DNA of 9,635 nt, taken from positions 1-9,635 of the forward strand of contig CAUABB010000043.1 of the NCBI GenBank assembly GCA_958427155.1. The letters run 5' to 3'. The notes under the pieces are model-generated. The model was not told where the DNA came from. It saw only the letters and a program-made list of their open reading frames with translations, and did no database searches. Made by a program: the position numbers and the translations under genes. This document shows, piece by piece, positions 1 through 7,340 of this stretch. The stretch is from an uncultured Oscillospiraceae bacterium (lineage in GTDB: Bacteria; Bacillota; Clostridia; Oscillospirales; Ruminococcaceae). How positions within the stretch are numbered: the stretch's first letter is position 1; every line of letters begins with the position of its first letter.

Positions 1-64
1 ATCAAAAATGTGTTACCCGATTATTATATAAAAAGTTGGATATCCTCATCTGATTAGGTTTAAA

Positions 65-640
65 TCAGGTTCCCGACAGAAGATGTTCCACAAAAATTTT
101 CAGTCCAATTCCTACTAAAATAAGACCTCCTACAAATTCCGCTTTATCTGCAAGTTTTTCGCCAACTTTATGTGCTATTGCGATTGCAAGCAGACAGATC
201 AGAAAAGTGGTAGACATAATAATCAAAGAAGAAGTATAAATATTGGTATCCAACGCAGAAAAGCTGATTCCTACCGCCAGAGCATCAATACTGGTGGCTA
301 CTGCCTGTAAAACAACCAGTTTAACAGTCAGCTTGAAGTTAGTTTCACATTCTTCTTCCTTTTTCCAGCTGCGAATTGCCTCGTAAATCATTTTGCCACC
401 GATGAACAAAAGAAGAAGAAGTGCGATCCAATGATCATAACTCATGATGTAGTTTTGAAAAAGCGAAGCTCCAAAATAACCAATTAACGGCATTAGACAT
501 TGAAACAAGGCAAAAGAGCCCGCCATTAAAAATACATCTCGGCTGGTAATTTTTTTTAGGCAGAGAGAATTTGAGATTGATACTGCTGTAGCATCCATTG
601 AAAGACCAATAGCTACTAATAAGATTTCCCAGACATTCAT
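65..640 (-). CDS. mntP: MntP-type manganese efflux pump
   Basis: Probable inner-membrane exporter of Mn(II), a small protein of the MntP (formerly YebN) family. From the chosen start it is 191 residues, the usual family length, and almost entirely hydrophobic, with about six membrane segments. Two internally related motifs mark the family: GLSMDATAVS (residues 12-21, Asp16) and TSIDALAVGIS (116-126, Asp119). Each puts an acidic residue in a membrane helix, as expected for the metal path. The last helix carries GGLILVGIGLKI (171-182). The frame is open back to 718, but that would overlap tgt and add a non-family leader. The ATG at 640 has an AAAGGA box about 11 bases upstream and gives the standard N-terminus MNVWEILLVAIGLSMDA. 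It starts 28 bases after the tgt stop, so it is probably the last gene of queA-tgt-mntP. No manganese (yybP-ykoY) riboswitch is seen in front of it. Substrate is assigned from family resemblance only. Confidence 0.88.
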   Translation of the reverse strand: MNVWEILLVAIGLSMDATAVSISNSLCLKKITSRDVFLMAGSFALFQCLMPLIGYFGASLFQNYIMSYDHWIALLLLLFIGGKMIYEAIRSWKKEEECETNFKLTVKLVVLQAVATSIDALAVGISFSALDTNIYTSSLIIMSTTFLICLLAIAIAHKVGEKLADKAEFVGGLILVGIGLKIFVEHLLSGT

Positions 641-668
641 AATTTGTTCAGTCCTTTTCCAGTTGTGA

Positions 669-1799
669 TTAAATTCTAGTATCCAGCAGAACACTGTATT
701 TGGCACGAAATTCTTCAAAGCGTCCTTCTTCTAGTGCCACACGTATTTTTTCCATCAATGTATTATAAAAATAGAGATTATGCATAACAGCAAGCCTCAT
801 GGCTAACATTTCATTGGCCTTAAACAGATGGCGTATATAAGCACGCGAATGTTTTTGGCAGGTTGGGCAGCCACATTCTTCATCAACGGGAAGAAGATCT
901 TCCGCGTATTTAGCATTCATTAGGTTGCGAATACCTTTCCATGTGTTAAGGTGAGCATGACGGGCATTTCTGCTGGGCATAACACAATCAAAAAGGTCTA
1001 TCCCTCGCGCCACCGCTTCTATAATATTTCCTGGAGTTCCTACCCCCATAAGATAACGCGGTTTATTTTCCGGCATATAAGGTTCCACAGTCTCGATAAT
1101 ATGATACATCGTTTCAGCAGGCTCTCCAACCGCCAATCCACCGATTGCATAACCATCCAAATTTAGTTGTGCAATCTGTTTCATATGTTCAACCCTCAAA
1201 TCGTCATAAATACATCCTTGATTAATCCCAAACAGCATTTGCCTAGGATTAACAGTGTCAGACAGACTATTAAGACGTTCTATTTCATTTTTACACCGAA
1301 TAAGCCAGCGCGTCGTCCGTTCACAGGACTGACGAGAATACTCGTGGGTAGATGGATTTTCTACACATTCGTCAAACGCCATCGCGATAGTGGAACCAAG
1401 ATTTGACTGGATTCTCATACTTTCCTCTGGTCCCATAAAAATTTTTCTTCCGTCCACATGAGAAGAAAAGGTTACTCCTTCTTCCTTAATTGTACGAAGT
1501 TTCGCCAGTGAAAAGACCTGAAACCCACCGCTGTCTGTCAAAATTGGCCCATCCCATCCCATAAACTTATGAAGACCGCCCAGCCTTCGAATTAACTCAT
1601 CACCAGGTCTGATATGAAGATGGTAGGTATTACAAAGTTCTACCTGACACTTAATCTCTTTTAAATCATATGATGAAATACCCCCTTTAATAGCCGCGGC
1701 GGTTCCCACGTTCATAAAAGCAGGAGTTTGAACCGTTCCATGAACTGTAAAAAAAGCTCCACGGCGAGCCATTCCATCTTTTCGCAAAAGCTGATACAT
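669..1799 (-). CDS. tgt: tRNA-guanine (queuine/preQ1) transglycosylase
   Basis: Exchanges guanine 34 in the anticodon of GUN tRNAs (Asp, Asn, His, Tyr) for the queuosine precursor preQ1. It is a cytoplasmic TIM-barrel enzyme. At 376 residues it is full length for the bacterial family. Key sites are visible: TDSGGFQVFSL with Asp89 (general acid/base), DE at 143-144 for base recognition, FGINQG (190-195), GGLAVGE (220-226), and the nucleophile Asp271 in FDCVMPSRNAR. The zinc site is complete as Cys309, Cys311, Cys314 and His340 in the CxCxxC...H arrangement. After the nucleophile it reads RNARHAH, where many family members have RNGRxG or RNARxG; this looks like a lineage variant. The gene lies 20 bases downstream of queA, which acts at the next step, so the two are almost certainly cotranscribed. 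No preQ1 synthesis genes are in the window, so the base may be made elsewhere or salvaged. Confidence 0.97.
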   Translation of the reverse strand: MYQLLRKDGMARRGAFFTVHGTVQTPAFMNVGTAAAIKGGISSYDLKEIKCQVELCNTYHLHIRPGDELIRRLGGLHKFMGWDGPILTDSGGFQVFSLAKLRTIKEEGVTFSSHVDGRKIFMGPEESMRIQSNLGSTIAMAFDECVENPSTHEYSRQSCERTTRWLIRCKNEIERLNSLSDTVNPRQMLFGINQGCIYDDLRVEHMKQIAQLNLDGYAIGGLAVGEPAETMYHIIETVEPYMPENKPRYLMGVGTPGNIIEAVARGIDLFDCVMPSRNARHAHLNTWKGIRNLMNAKYAEDLLPVDEECGCPTCQKHSRAYIRHLFKANEMLAMRLAVMHNLYFYNTLMEKIRVALEEGRFEEFRAKYSVLLDTRI

Positions 1800-1819
1800 G
1801 TTATTCCCCTTTAGAAAAA

Positions 1820-2845
1820 TTATAAAATCATCATAGCATCTCCGAAGCTGAAAAAACGGTATCTTTCTTTCACAGCAATCTGATAGGCTTCCATAGTCTT
1901 TTCATATCCTAAAAAAGCAGAAACCAGCATAATCAGCGTACTTTCCGGCAGATGAAAATTGGTAATCAGACCATCAATACATTTAAACTGATAACCTGGG
2001 TAGATAAAAATATCGGTTGAGTTACTGCAGGCACGTGCTTCTCCATAAAGTGAAAAAACACTTTCCAGAGTACGACAGCTGGTTGTTCCCACCGCAATAA
2101 CCCGACCGCCTTCCTTTTTGGTACGGTTAATTAAATCAGCTGTTTTCTGAGATATCATATAGAACTCACTGTGCATTTTATGATCGGTAATTTCATCGGC
2201 TTTGACTGGCCGGAAAGTGCCAAGTCCTACATGAAGCGTAACGCGAGCAATTTTTGTCCCTTTCTCTTCAATTTTTTTCATCAGCTCGGGTGTAAAGTGA
2301 AGACCAGCGGTAGGGGCTGCAGCAGAGCCGTTTATCTCAGAATAGACAGTCTGATAACGTTCTTTATCCTTTAGTTCTTCTGTAATATAAGGGGGAAGAG
2401 GCATCTGACCAATTTGATCCAAAACCTGAAAAATTGGTTCTTCACAATACATTCGAACCAAGCGTTTTCCATCATCTAAAATTTTCAGAACCTCAGCCTT
2501 CAAAAGCCCATTCCCAAAGGCAAAAATAGAACCTGGTTTTGCTTTTTTAGCCGGTTTGCAAATAATTTCCCACTCATTATTTGATTTCTGCTCAAGCAGT
2601 AAAAACTCAATTGCTCCTCCGGTGTTTTCCTTAATACCATAAAGACGCGCAGGAATAACACGAGAATCATTGACTACCAGCAAGTCTCCCGGGAGAAGAT
2701 CGTCCACTATATCACGAAATATTTTATGAGTTATAGCGCCTGAATTACGGTCAACCCGCATCAGACGAGAACTGTCTCGCGGTTCCAGCGGCGTTTGAGC
2801 AATCAGCTCATCAGGAAGGTCATAATAAAAGTCACTTCGTTTCAT
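1820..2845 (-). CDS. queA: S-adenosylmethionine:tRNA ribosyltransferase-isomerase
   Basis: Transfers and isomerises the ribosyl part of S-adenosylmethionine onto preQ1 in tRNA, giving epoxyqueuosine, the step after Tgt. The protein is 341 residues, the normal length. Family blocks occur in order: DFYYDLPDELIAQTPLEPRDSSRLM (5-29), LLVVNDSRVIPARL (55-68), GSAAAPTAGLHFT (173-185), HVGLGTFRPV (205-214), HKMHSEFY (222-229), GTTSCRTLES (253-262), TDIFIYPGYQFK (277-288), LITNFHLPESTLIMLVSAF (293-311) and YRFFSFGDAMMI (329-340). The ATG at 2845 follows an AAAAGGGG ribosome-binding site 6-7 bases upstream. It is the first gene of the minus-strand unit and is divergent from the lysine operon. No clear minus-strand promoter could be picked out in the 90 bases upstream. 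Confidence 0.97.
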   Translation of the reverse strand: MKRSDFYYDLPDELIAQTPLEPRDSSRLMRVDRNSGAITHKIFRDIVDDLLPGDLLVVNDSRVIPARLYGIKENTGGAIEFLLLEQKSNNEWEIICKPAKKAKPGSIFAFGNGLLKAEVLKILDDGKRLVRMYCEEPIFQVLDQIGQMPLPPYITEELKDKERYQTVYSEINGSAAAPTAGLHFTPELMKKIEEKGTKIARVTLHVGLGTFRPVKADEITDHKMHSEFYMISQKTADLINRTKKEGGRVIAVGTTSCRTLESVFSLYGEARACSNSTDIFIYPGYQFKCIDGLITNFHLPESTLIMLVSAFLGYEKTMEAYQIAVKERYRFFSFGDAMMIL

Positions 2846-2883
2846 AAAAACCCCTTTTTGTCTTTTTAGAAATCAGAAAATGA

Positions 2884-2912
2884 TTGACACCCTACATTCA
2901 AAATGTTATGAT
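2884..2912 (+). promoter_or_regulatory. Strong sigma-A type promoter of the lysine operon
   Basis: A perfect -35 box TTGACA (2884-2889) is followed by a 17-base spacer and TATGAT (2907-2912) as -10 box. A TG dinucleotide at 2904-2905 extends the -10 element. The predicted transcription start is near 2919, about 15 bases before the first conserved helix of the lysine riboswitch and some 310 bases before asd. This is the best promoter-like sequence in the window and points in the right direction to transcribe the leader. The call is a consensus match; no mapped 5' end is available. Confidence 0.85.
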
Positions 2913-2930
2913 GTTAACGAAAGAAAATAA

Positions 2931-3112
2931 GTTGATAGAGGTGCGGATTTAAAAAGTCACTTTGTACAAGAACAACCCGGTTCGCTTGCAGTACAAAGCA
3001 AAAGGTAAATCTGCCGAAGAAGCTGAAACCGGGTCTATTTTAGCTTTTGGGTGCATTCCTGAACAAGGCTGCAACTGTCATCATAATCGTATGATGGAGT
3101 GCTATCGCGTTT
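2931..3112 (+). ncRNA. Lysine riboswitch (L-box) aptamer
   Basis: Cis-acting RNA that binds lysine and lowers expression of the downstream genes. The conserved five-helix core can be traced by eye. P1 is GATAG (2934-2938) with CTATC (3102-3106), flanked by the signature GATAGAGGTGCG and by GGAGTGCTATC. P2 is GCGGATTT (2943-2950) with AAATCTGC (3007-3014), and its upper part is CTTTGTAC (2960-2967) with GTACAAAG (2991-2998). The conserved GCCGAAG (3013-3019) follows. P3 pairs 3020-3028 with 3038-3046. P4 lies around 3051-3074. P5 is CATCAT (3079-3084) with ATGATG (3091-3096). Loops L2 (ACCCGGTT, 2975-2982) and L3 (AACCGGGT, 3027-3034) are exactly complementary over eight bases, matching the kissing-loop interaction known in this class. 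The aptamer lies between a strong promoter and an intrinsic terminator, ahead of asd-dapA-dapB. This is the expected layout of an OFF switch acting by transcription attenuation. Confidence 0.95.
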
Positions 3113-3144
3113 TAAACGTCAATGCTTCTATTATATTGTATTAT

Positions 3145-3170
3145 GAACCGGTTTTCAACTGGTTTTTTTT
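3145..3170 (+). terminator. Riboswitch-controlled intrinsic terminator
   Basis: A nine-pair hairpin, GAACCGGTT (3145-3153) with AACTGGTTT (3157-3165), includes two G-U pairs and a three-base loop TTC. It runs into eight consecutive T residues (3163-3170). It sits 39 bases after the end of the lysine aptamer and 60 bases before asd, so it is the natural expression platform: formed when lysine is bound, prevented when it is not. Two possible antiterminator pairings are described in the findings. Confidence 0.9.
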
Positions 3171-3229
3171 ATATGTAAATCCTTGCGTGCTTTAGGTTTA
3201 CATAAAAAGAAGAAAGGGTTGTATTTAGT

Positions 3230-4309
3230 ATGAAATCGTATAATGTCGGAATTATCGGAGGAACGGGAATGGTAGGACAGCGGTTTGCCACTTTGCTTGA
3301 AAATCATCCGTGGTTCCACGTTAAAGTAATCGCCGCGTCTTCGCGTTCTGCTGGGCAGCGTTATGAAGATGCTGTTAAAGGACGTTGGGCAATGTCTGTT
3401 CCAATTCCTGAAAATATGAAGAACTTAATTGTTATGGATGCCGGAAAAGATATTGAAAAAATTGCCTCAATGGTTGATTTCGTTTTTTGTGCTGTTGACA
3501 TGAAAAAGGATGAAATCAAAAAGTTAGAAGAGGCTTATGCCAAAGCGGAATGCCCGGTTGTTTCAAACAATTCTGCTCACCGGGGGACGCCAGATGTCCC
3601 GATGGTAGTTCCGGAAATTAATCCGGAGCACATTGAGGTTATTGAAGCGCAACGTAAGCGCCTTGGAACAAAACGCGGCTTTATTGCGGTTAAGTCAAAT
3701 TGTTCGATTCAAAGCTATGTTCCTGCACTTTCTCCATTGCGTGATTTTGAGATCACAAAAGTACTGGCCTGTACATATCAAGCGATCTCTGGTGCAGGAA
3801 AGACTTTTGAAACATGGCCGGAAATGGTGGATAATTTGATTCCGTATATAGGCGGGGAAGAGGAAAAAAGTGAGCAGGAGCCCCTAAAGGTATGGGGTAA
3901 GGTGGTCGACGGTAAAATTGTAAATACCGTTTCGCCACAAATTACAACACAATGTCTGCGGGTTCCGGTTTCTGATGGTCACATGGCAGCTGTTTTCGCT
4001 TCTTTTGAAAAGAAGCCATCGCTTGAAGAAATTAAGAAACGTTGGAAAGAATATAAAGGTGTTCCACAGGAGCTTAATCTTCCTTCGGCCCCAAAACAAT
4101 TTCTCCATTATTTTGAAGAAGACAATATGCCTCAGACAAAGCTCCACCGTAATCTTGAAAATGGGATGGCGGTTAGTATTGGACGCTTGCGCCCGGATTC
4201 ACAGTATGATATTAAATTTGTCTGTCTGTCCCATAATACTTTGAGGGGGGCGGCAGGAGGAGCTGTTCTAATGGCTGAATTGTTAGCAGCTAAGGGATAT
4301 ATGGACTAA
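3230..4309 (+). CDS. asd: Aspartate-semialdehyde dehydrogenase, archaeal/fungal type
   Basis: Reduces aspartyl phosphate to aspartate semialdehyde with NADPH, at the branch point to lysine/diaminopimelate and to threonine and methionine. The 359-residue protein begins with the nucleotide-binding loop GIIGGTGMVGQRF (7-19). It has NNSAHRGTPDVPMVVPEIN (113-131), the catalytic cysteine Cys158 in KSNCSIQSYVPAL, the active-site turn QAISGAGK (184-191), and CLRVPVSDGH (242-251) with the substrate-binding Arg244 and catalytic His251. The form of these motifs and the length place it in the archaeal/fungal branch, not the E. coli-type branch. An AAAGGG ribosome-binding site (3213-3218) precedes the ATG. 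It is the first gene behind the lysine riboswitch, so lysine supply should set its level. Aspartokinase, the preceding enzyme, is not complete in this window. Confidence 0.96.
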   Translation: MKSYNVGIIGGTGMVGQRFATLLENHPWFHVKVIAASSRSAGQRYEDAVKGRWAMSVPIPENMKNLIVMDAGKDIEKIASMVDFVFCAVDMKKDEIKKLEEAYAKAECPVVSNNSAHRGTPDVPMVVPEINPEHIEVIEAQRKRLGTKRGFIAVKSNCSIQSYVPALSPLRDFEITKVLACTYQAISGAGKTFETWPEMVDNLIPYIGGEEEKSEQEPLKVWGKVVDGKIVNTVSPQITTQCLRVPVSDGHMAAVFASFEKKPSLEEIKKRWKEYKGVPQELNLPSAPKQFLHYFEEDNMPQTKLHRNLENGMAVSIGRLRPDSQYDIKFVCLSHNTLRGAAGGAVLMAELLAAKGYMD

Positions 4310-4357
4310 ATTTTAGAAGGATTAAAAACTTTCTCAATTTTGCAGGGGCTAAAATAA

Positions 4358-6394
4358 ATGAACCTTTATTATGGAACCCAAAAACAAGCAGAACCCCAAA
4401 TTGAATTTGGAGTATTAGAACTAAAAAGAGAGCTTCAGGCTCTCCGGATTCCCTGTTTTTCAGAACGGTTGAACTTATTTTCGGGGAACTCTTCGGAAAA
4501 GGCAATCTGTTTGGAAGTAAAAAAGGAATTACCTCCTGAAGGTTATGAAATCAAATGTGATGATTGCCTGATCCGTGTTACAGGTGGTAGCCCAACTGGC
4601 GTGATGTATGGCGCGCTAGATCTTGCTGAAACGATTCGATTTCATGGTCTTGAAGCTGTAGCAGATAAACGAGAAGAGCCGTTTCTAAAAATACGGGGTG
4701 TTAAATTCAACCTTCCATATGAACCCTATGCAGACGGCGACTTATTTCAAAAAAATAAAAAAGAATTAATGACCATTGACTTTTGGCGTGATTATATCGA
4801 TTTTTTAGCCAAAAACCGTTACAATTGTTTAAGCCTATGGTCTGAAAATCCATTTGAAATGATGTTTCGGATTGGAAAATATCCGAAAACAACTTCTTAT
4901 AGTGATACTGAACTTATTCATTTCCAAGATGTTTATCACTATATTTTTCGACACGCCAAAGAGCGAGGAATCGAAACGTTTTTATTTACCTGGAACATTC
5001 GGATTACGCCATCAATTGCAAAAGGGCTTGGATTGCCCGCTGAGCTTTCGGAGGAGGAAGATCCAAATGATAAACAGCGTGGACGCCGGGCTGTTATGCT
5101 GCGTCAAAGCAATGAAATTATCAAAGATTATTTCCGCGAAGCAATTAAAACACTTTTGATGACCTATCCAGATTTGACAGGACTTGGTACATCAAATAGT
5201 GAATCGCTTGTAGGAACGCCTGAGGAATGTGAAAGTTGGGTAACAGATACTTATTTGGAAGCTCTCAACGAAGTGCGTGCCAATATACCGTTTATCCATC
5301 GTACAAATATGTCAAACGGTACTATTGCCCAAAAAATGTTTCTTGAAAAATATTATGGAAATCGTAAATATATTAGTTGGAAGTATTCGAATGCGCATAT
5401 GTATTCTCACCCTGTTCCTCAGTTTGAGAGATTATTTGACGCATGGGGAGTAATTGACCTAAGTAAAGTCAGATTCCTTTACACAGTGCGTAATGATGAT
5501 TTTCATAATCTGCGTGGTTGTAACGCAGATTATATTGCCAAGTATATAAAAGGAATGAAAAAGCCCTACGTTGACGGTTTTTACTGGGGGGCAGATGGAT
5601 ATTTATGGGGAAAAGATTATCAACATCGTCCAGGTCTTCATCTTGCTGACACAAGGTATTCCTTTGAGAAAAACTGGGATCAGTTTGAAATGATTGGACG
5701 TCTAAGTTATAATCCTGATTTATCGGAAGCCCTTTGGAATGATAAATATGAGCAGCATTACGGAAAGAGTGGAAAAGCAATTCGCCGCGGTTTATCTGCG
5801 GCAATTGATAGCCTCTGTGCAATAAATCGCTTAATTTGGCTGAACTATGATTACCAGTGGCATCCCGAAAGCCTTCTTTCTGTAAATGGATTTCGTACCA
5901 TTCTTGACTTTATGGATAGTTCCGCCATGCCGGGTATAGGAACGCTTGGAATGAAGGATTATCTTGATATGATGGAAAAGAGAGAATCTTTTGAAGGCGA
6001 AACACCTCCGGAAATTTTTTCTAAAATAAAAGCGAACCTTGAAGAAATTAAATGCAGCATTGATGAAATTGAGGCAAATGAATCCAAACCTATTGGAGAG
6101 CTCGCCTGTGTGTTGCTTGATTTAAAAGCGTGGAACGCTTTAGAAAATTATTATCTTTGTAAACTTCAAGCTGCGTTTAATCTTCTTTCCTATCAAAAAT
6201 TTGGGAATATTACAGAAAAAAAAGAAGCTATTAATTTTTTGAAAAACGCTCTGGAGTTCTGGAAAAAGCTTTCTGAAATTGGAGCGTCCCATTTGCTGCC
6301 TTATAAAATGGGAAGGGTTAACCAATATTTTGGATGGAGTCTTTATACGGCAGAAGTAGAACATGATATTCAATTGGCACAAAAATTTAAATAA
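4358..6394 (+). CDS. GH67/alpha-glucuronidase-like glycoside hydrolase family protein
   Basis: A 678-residue protein that looks like a cytoplasmic glycoside hydrolase relative; its substrate is unknown. Residues 1-105 resemble the alpha/beta N-terminal domain found before the barrel in GH20 and GH67 enzymes, notably EGYEIKCDDCLIRVTGG and SPTGVMYGALDLAETIR (61-94). From LKIRGVKFNLP (110-120) to about 425 it reads as a TIM barrel: DFWRDYIDFLAKNRYNCLSLW (141-161), RGIETFLFTWNIRITPSI (203-220), LTGLGTSNSESL (273-284), FLYTVRND (373-380) and VDGFYWGADGYLWGKDY (405-421). Glu282 is a possible catalytic acid by position, but this is a guess. Residues 430-678 are mostly helical. There is no signal peptide or membrane segment, so it should act on an imported sugar or an internal metabolite. 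The ATG follows AGGGG by nine bases. Gaps of 48 bases to asd and 36 to dapA, with no terminator between, put it inside the lysine operon, where it has no known role. GH115 or an uncharacterised related family is also possible. Confidence 0.7.
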   Translation: MNLYYGTQKQAEPQIEFGVLELKRELQALRIPCFSERLNLFSGNSSEKAICLEVKKELPPEGYEIKCDDCLIRVTGGSPTGVMYGALDLAETIRFHGLEAVADKREEPFLKIRGVKFNLPYEPYADGDLFQKNKKELMTIDFWRDYIDFLAKNRYNCLSLWSENPFEMMFRIGKYPKTTSYSDTELIHFQDVYHYIFRHAKERGIETFLFTWNIRITPSIAKGLGLPAELSEEEDPNDKQRGRRAVMLRQSNEIIKDYFREAIKTLLMTYPDLTGLGTSNSESLVGTPEECESWVTDTYLEALNEVRANIPFIHRTNMSNGTIAQKMFLEKYYGNRKYISWKYSNAHMYSHPVPQFERLFDAWGVIDLSKVRFLYTVRNDDFHNLRGCNADYIAKYIKGMKKPYVDGFYWGADGYLWGKDYQHRPGLHLADTRYSFEKNWDQFEMIGRLSYNPDLSEALWNDKYEQHYGKSGKAIRRGLSAAIDSLCAINRLIWLNYDYQWHPESLLSVNGFRTILDFMDSSAMPGIGTLGMKDYLDMMEKRESFEGETPPEIFSKIKANLEEIKCSIDEIEANESKPIGELACVLLDLKAWNALENYYLCKLQAAFNLLSYQKFGNITEKKEAINFLKNALEFWKKLSEIGASHLLPYKMGRVNQYFGWSLYTAEVEHDIQLAQKFK

Positions 6395-6430
6395 GAGCCT
6401 TTAATCTAATCAAAAGGGAGATATGGTTAT

Positions 6431-7318
6431 ATGAAAAAAGTAATTTTTACCGGGGCTGGCGTTGCTATTGTTACGCCGATGCATGCGGATGGAACCGTAA
6501 ACTATGAAAAGCTGGGAGAAATTATCGATTTTCAAATCGAAAATCAGACTGACTGTATTGTAATCTGTGGAACTACAGGTGAGTCTGCTACACTGAATCA
6601 CGAAGAACACGTTAAAGTTATTTCATATGCGGTCGAGCGGACAAACCACAGGATACCGGTAATGGCAGGTGCCGGAAGCAATGATACTGCTTACGCTGTT
6701 AAATTGTGTAAAGAGGCAAAAGAGGCTGGTGCAGACGCACTTCTTTCGGTTACCCCTTATTATAATAAAACATCACAGGCAGGATTAATTAGGCATTTTA
6801 ATACAATTGCAGATGCCACTGATCTACCGATTGTCCTTTATAATGTACCATCAAGAACCGGTACCTGTATTGCGCCGTCTACCTATCTGGAGCTTTCCAA
6901 ACATCCCAATATTGTTGCTACCAAGGAAGCTAGTGGCAATATCTCTGATATTGCCAAAACACGTGCCTTATGCGGCGACAATCTTCAGATGTATTCCGGT
7001 GATGATAATCAAATTGTTCCTATTATGTCTTTGGGTGGGATTGTGGTTATTTCGGTTCTTTCTAATATTCTTCCCCGGCAAACTCACGAAATCTGTAAGC
7101 TCTGGCTTGATGGAAAAACCAAAGAAAGCGCTGAAATGCAATTAAAATATTTAAATTTGATGAATGCAATGTTTATAGATGTAAATCCAATTCCTGTTAA
7201 AGAGGCAATGAATTTAATGGGAATGGAGGTTGGGCCTTGCCGTCTGCCTCTGGTTGGGCTTTCTGAAGCTTCGCATGAACAGCTTAGAAATACATTAAAG
7301 CAGTATCAATTAATTTGA
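6431..7318 (+). CDS. dapA: 4-hydroxy-tetrahydrodipicolinate synthase
   Basis: Condenses pyruvate with aspartate semialdehyde, the product of Asd, as the first committed step to diaminopimelate and lysine. It is a TIM-barrel class I aldolase. The 295 residues match the family length. Visible are CGTTGESATLNHEEH (46-60) with Thr48 and Thr49, VTPYYNKTSQAGL (107-119) with the catalytic-triad tyrosine from the neighbouring subunit (Tyr111), LYNVPSRTG (136-144) with Tyr137 and Arg142, and the Schiff-base lysine Lys165 in VATKEASGNI. NPIPVK near the C-terminus is also typical. In the lysine-inhibition site, His60 (His56 of E. coli) and Asn84 (Asn80) are kept but Glu84 of E. coli is Tyr88 here. An AAAGGGAG ribosome-binding site (6413-6420) precedes the ATG. 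dapB follows after 22 bases. Confidence 0.98.
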   Translation: MKKVIFTGAGVAIVTPMHADGTVNYEKLGEIIDFQIENQTDCIVICGTTGESATLNHEEHVKVISYAVERTNHRIPVMAGAGSNDTAYAVKLCKEAKEAGADALLSVTPYYNKTSQAGLIRHFNTIADATDLPIVLYNVPSRTGTCIAPSTYLELSKHPNIVATKEASGNISDIAKTRALCGDNLQMYSGDDNQIVPIMSLGGIVVISVLSNILPRQTHEICKLWLDGKTKESAEMQLKYLNLMNAMFIDVNPIPVKEAMNLMGMEVGPCRLPLVGLSEASHEQLRNTLKQYQLI

Positions 7319-7340
7319 CAGAATCTGAGAGGAAAAAGAA

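Noticed and set aside
50..68. Hairpin CTGATT / AATCAG at the mntP stop codon, as a minus-strand terminator
   Set aside because: Only six A+T-rich pairs, overlapping the stop codon, and the nearest T run on the minus strand is well separated from the stem. Too weak to call.
641..718. N-terminal extension of the manganese exporter
   Set aside because: The extra 26 codons overlap the end of tgt, are not hydrophobic family sequence, and the downstream ATG at 640 has a ribosome-binding site and the usual N-terminus.
951..1406. Plus-strand open frames opposite tgt
   Set aside because: They are antisense shadows of a strongly conserved gene and lack family features or ribosome-binding sites.
2860..2930. 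Minus-strand promoter for queA-tgt-mntP
   Set aside because: TTAACA and TTGAAT boxes occur on the minus strand, but the matching -10 positions are poor (for example TAGGGT). A promoter must exist nearby but cannot be placed.
2962..3195. Open frame of 77 codons in the asd leader
   Set aside because: It lies across the lysine riboswitch and terminator, has no ribosome-binding site, and its composition follows RNA structure, not protein coding.
5469..5822. 117-codon minus-strand open frame inside the glycosidase-like gene
   Set aside because: Shadow of the plus-strand gene. It has no recognisable domain and lies fully within a conserved reading frame.
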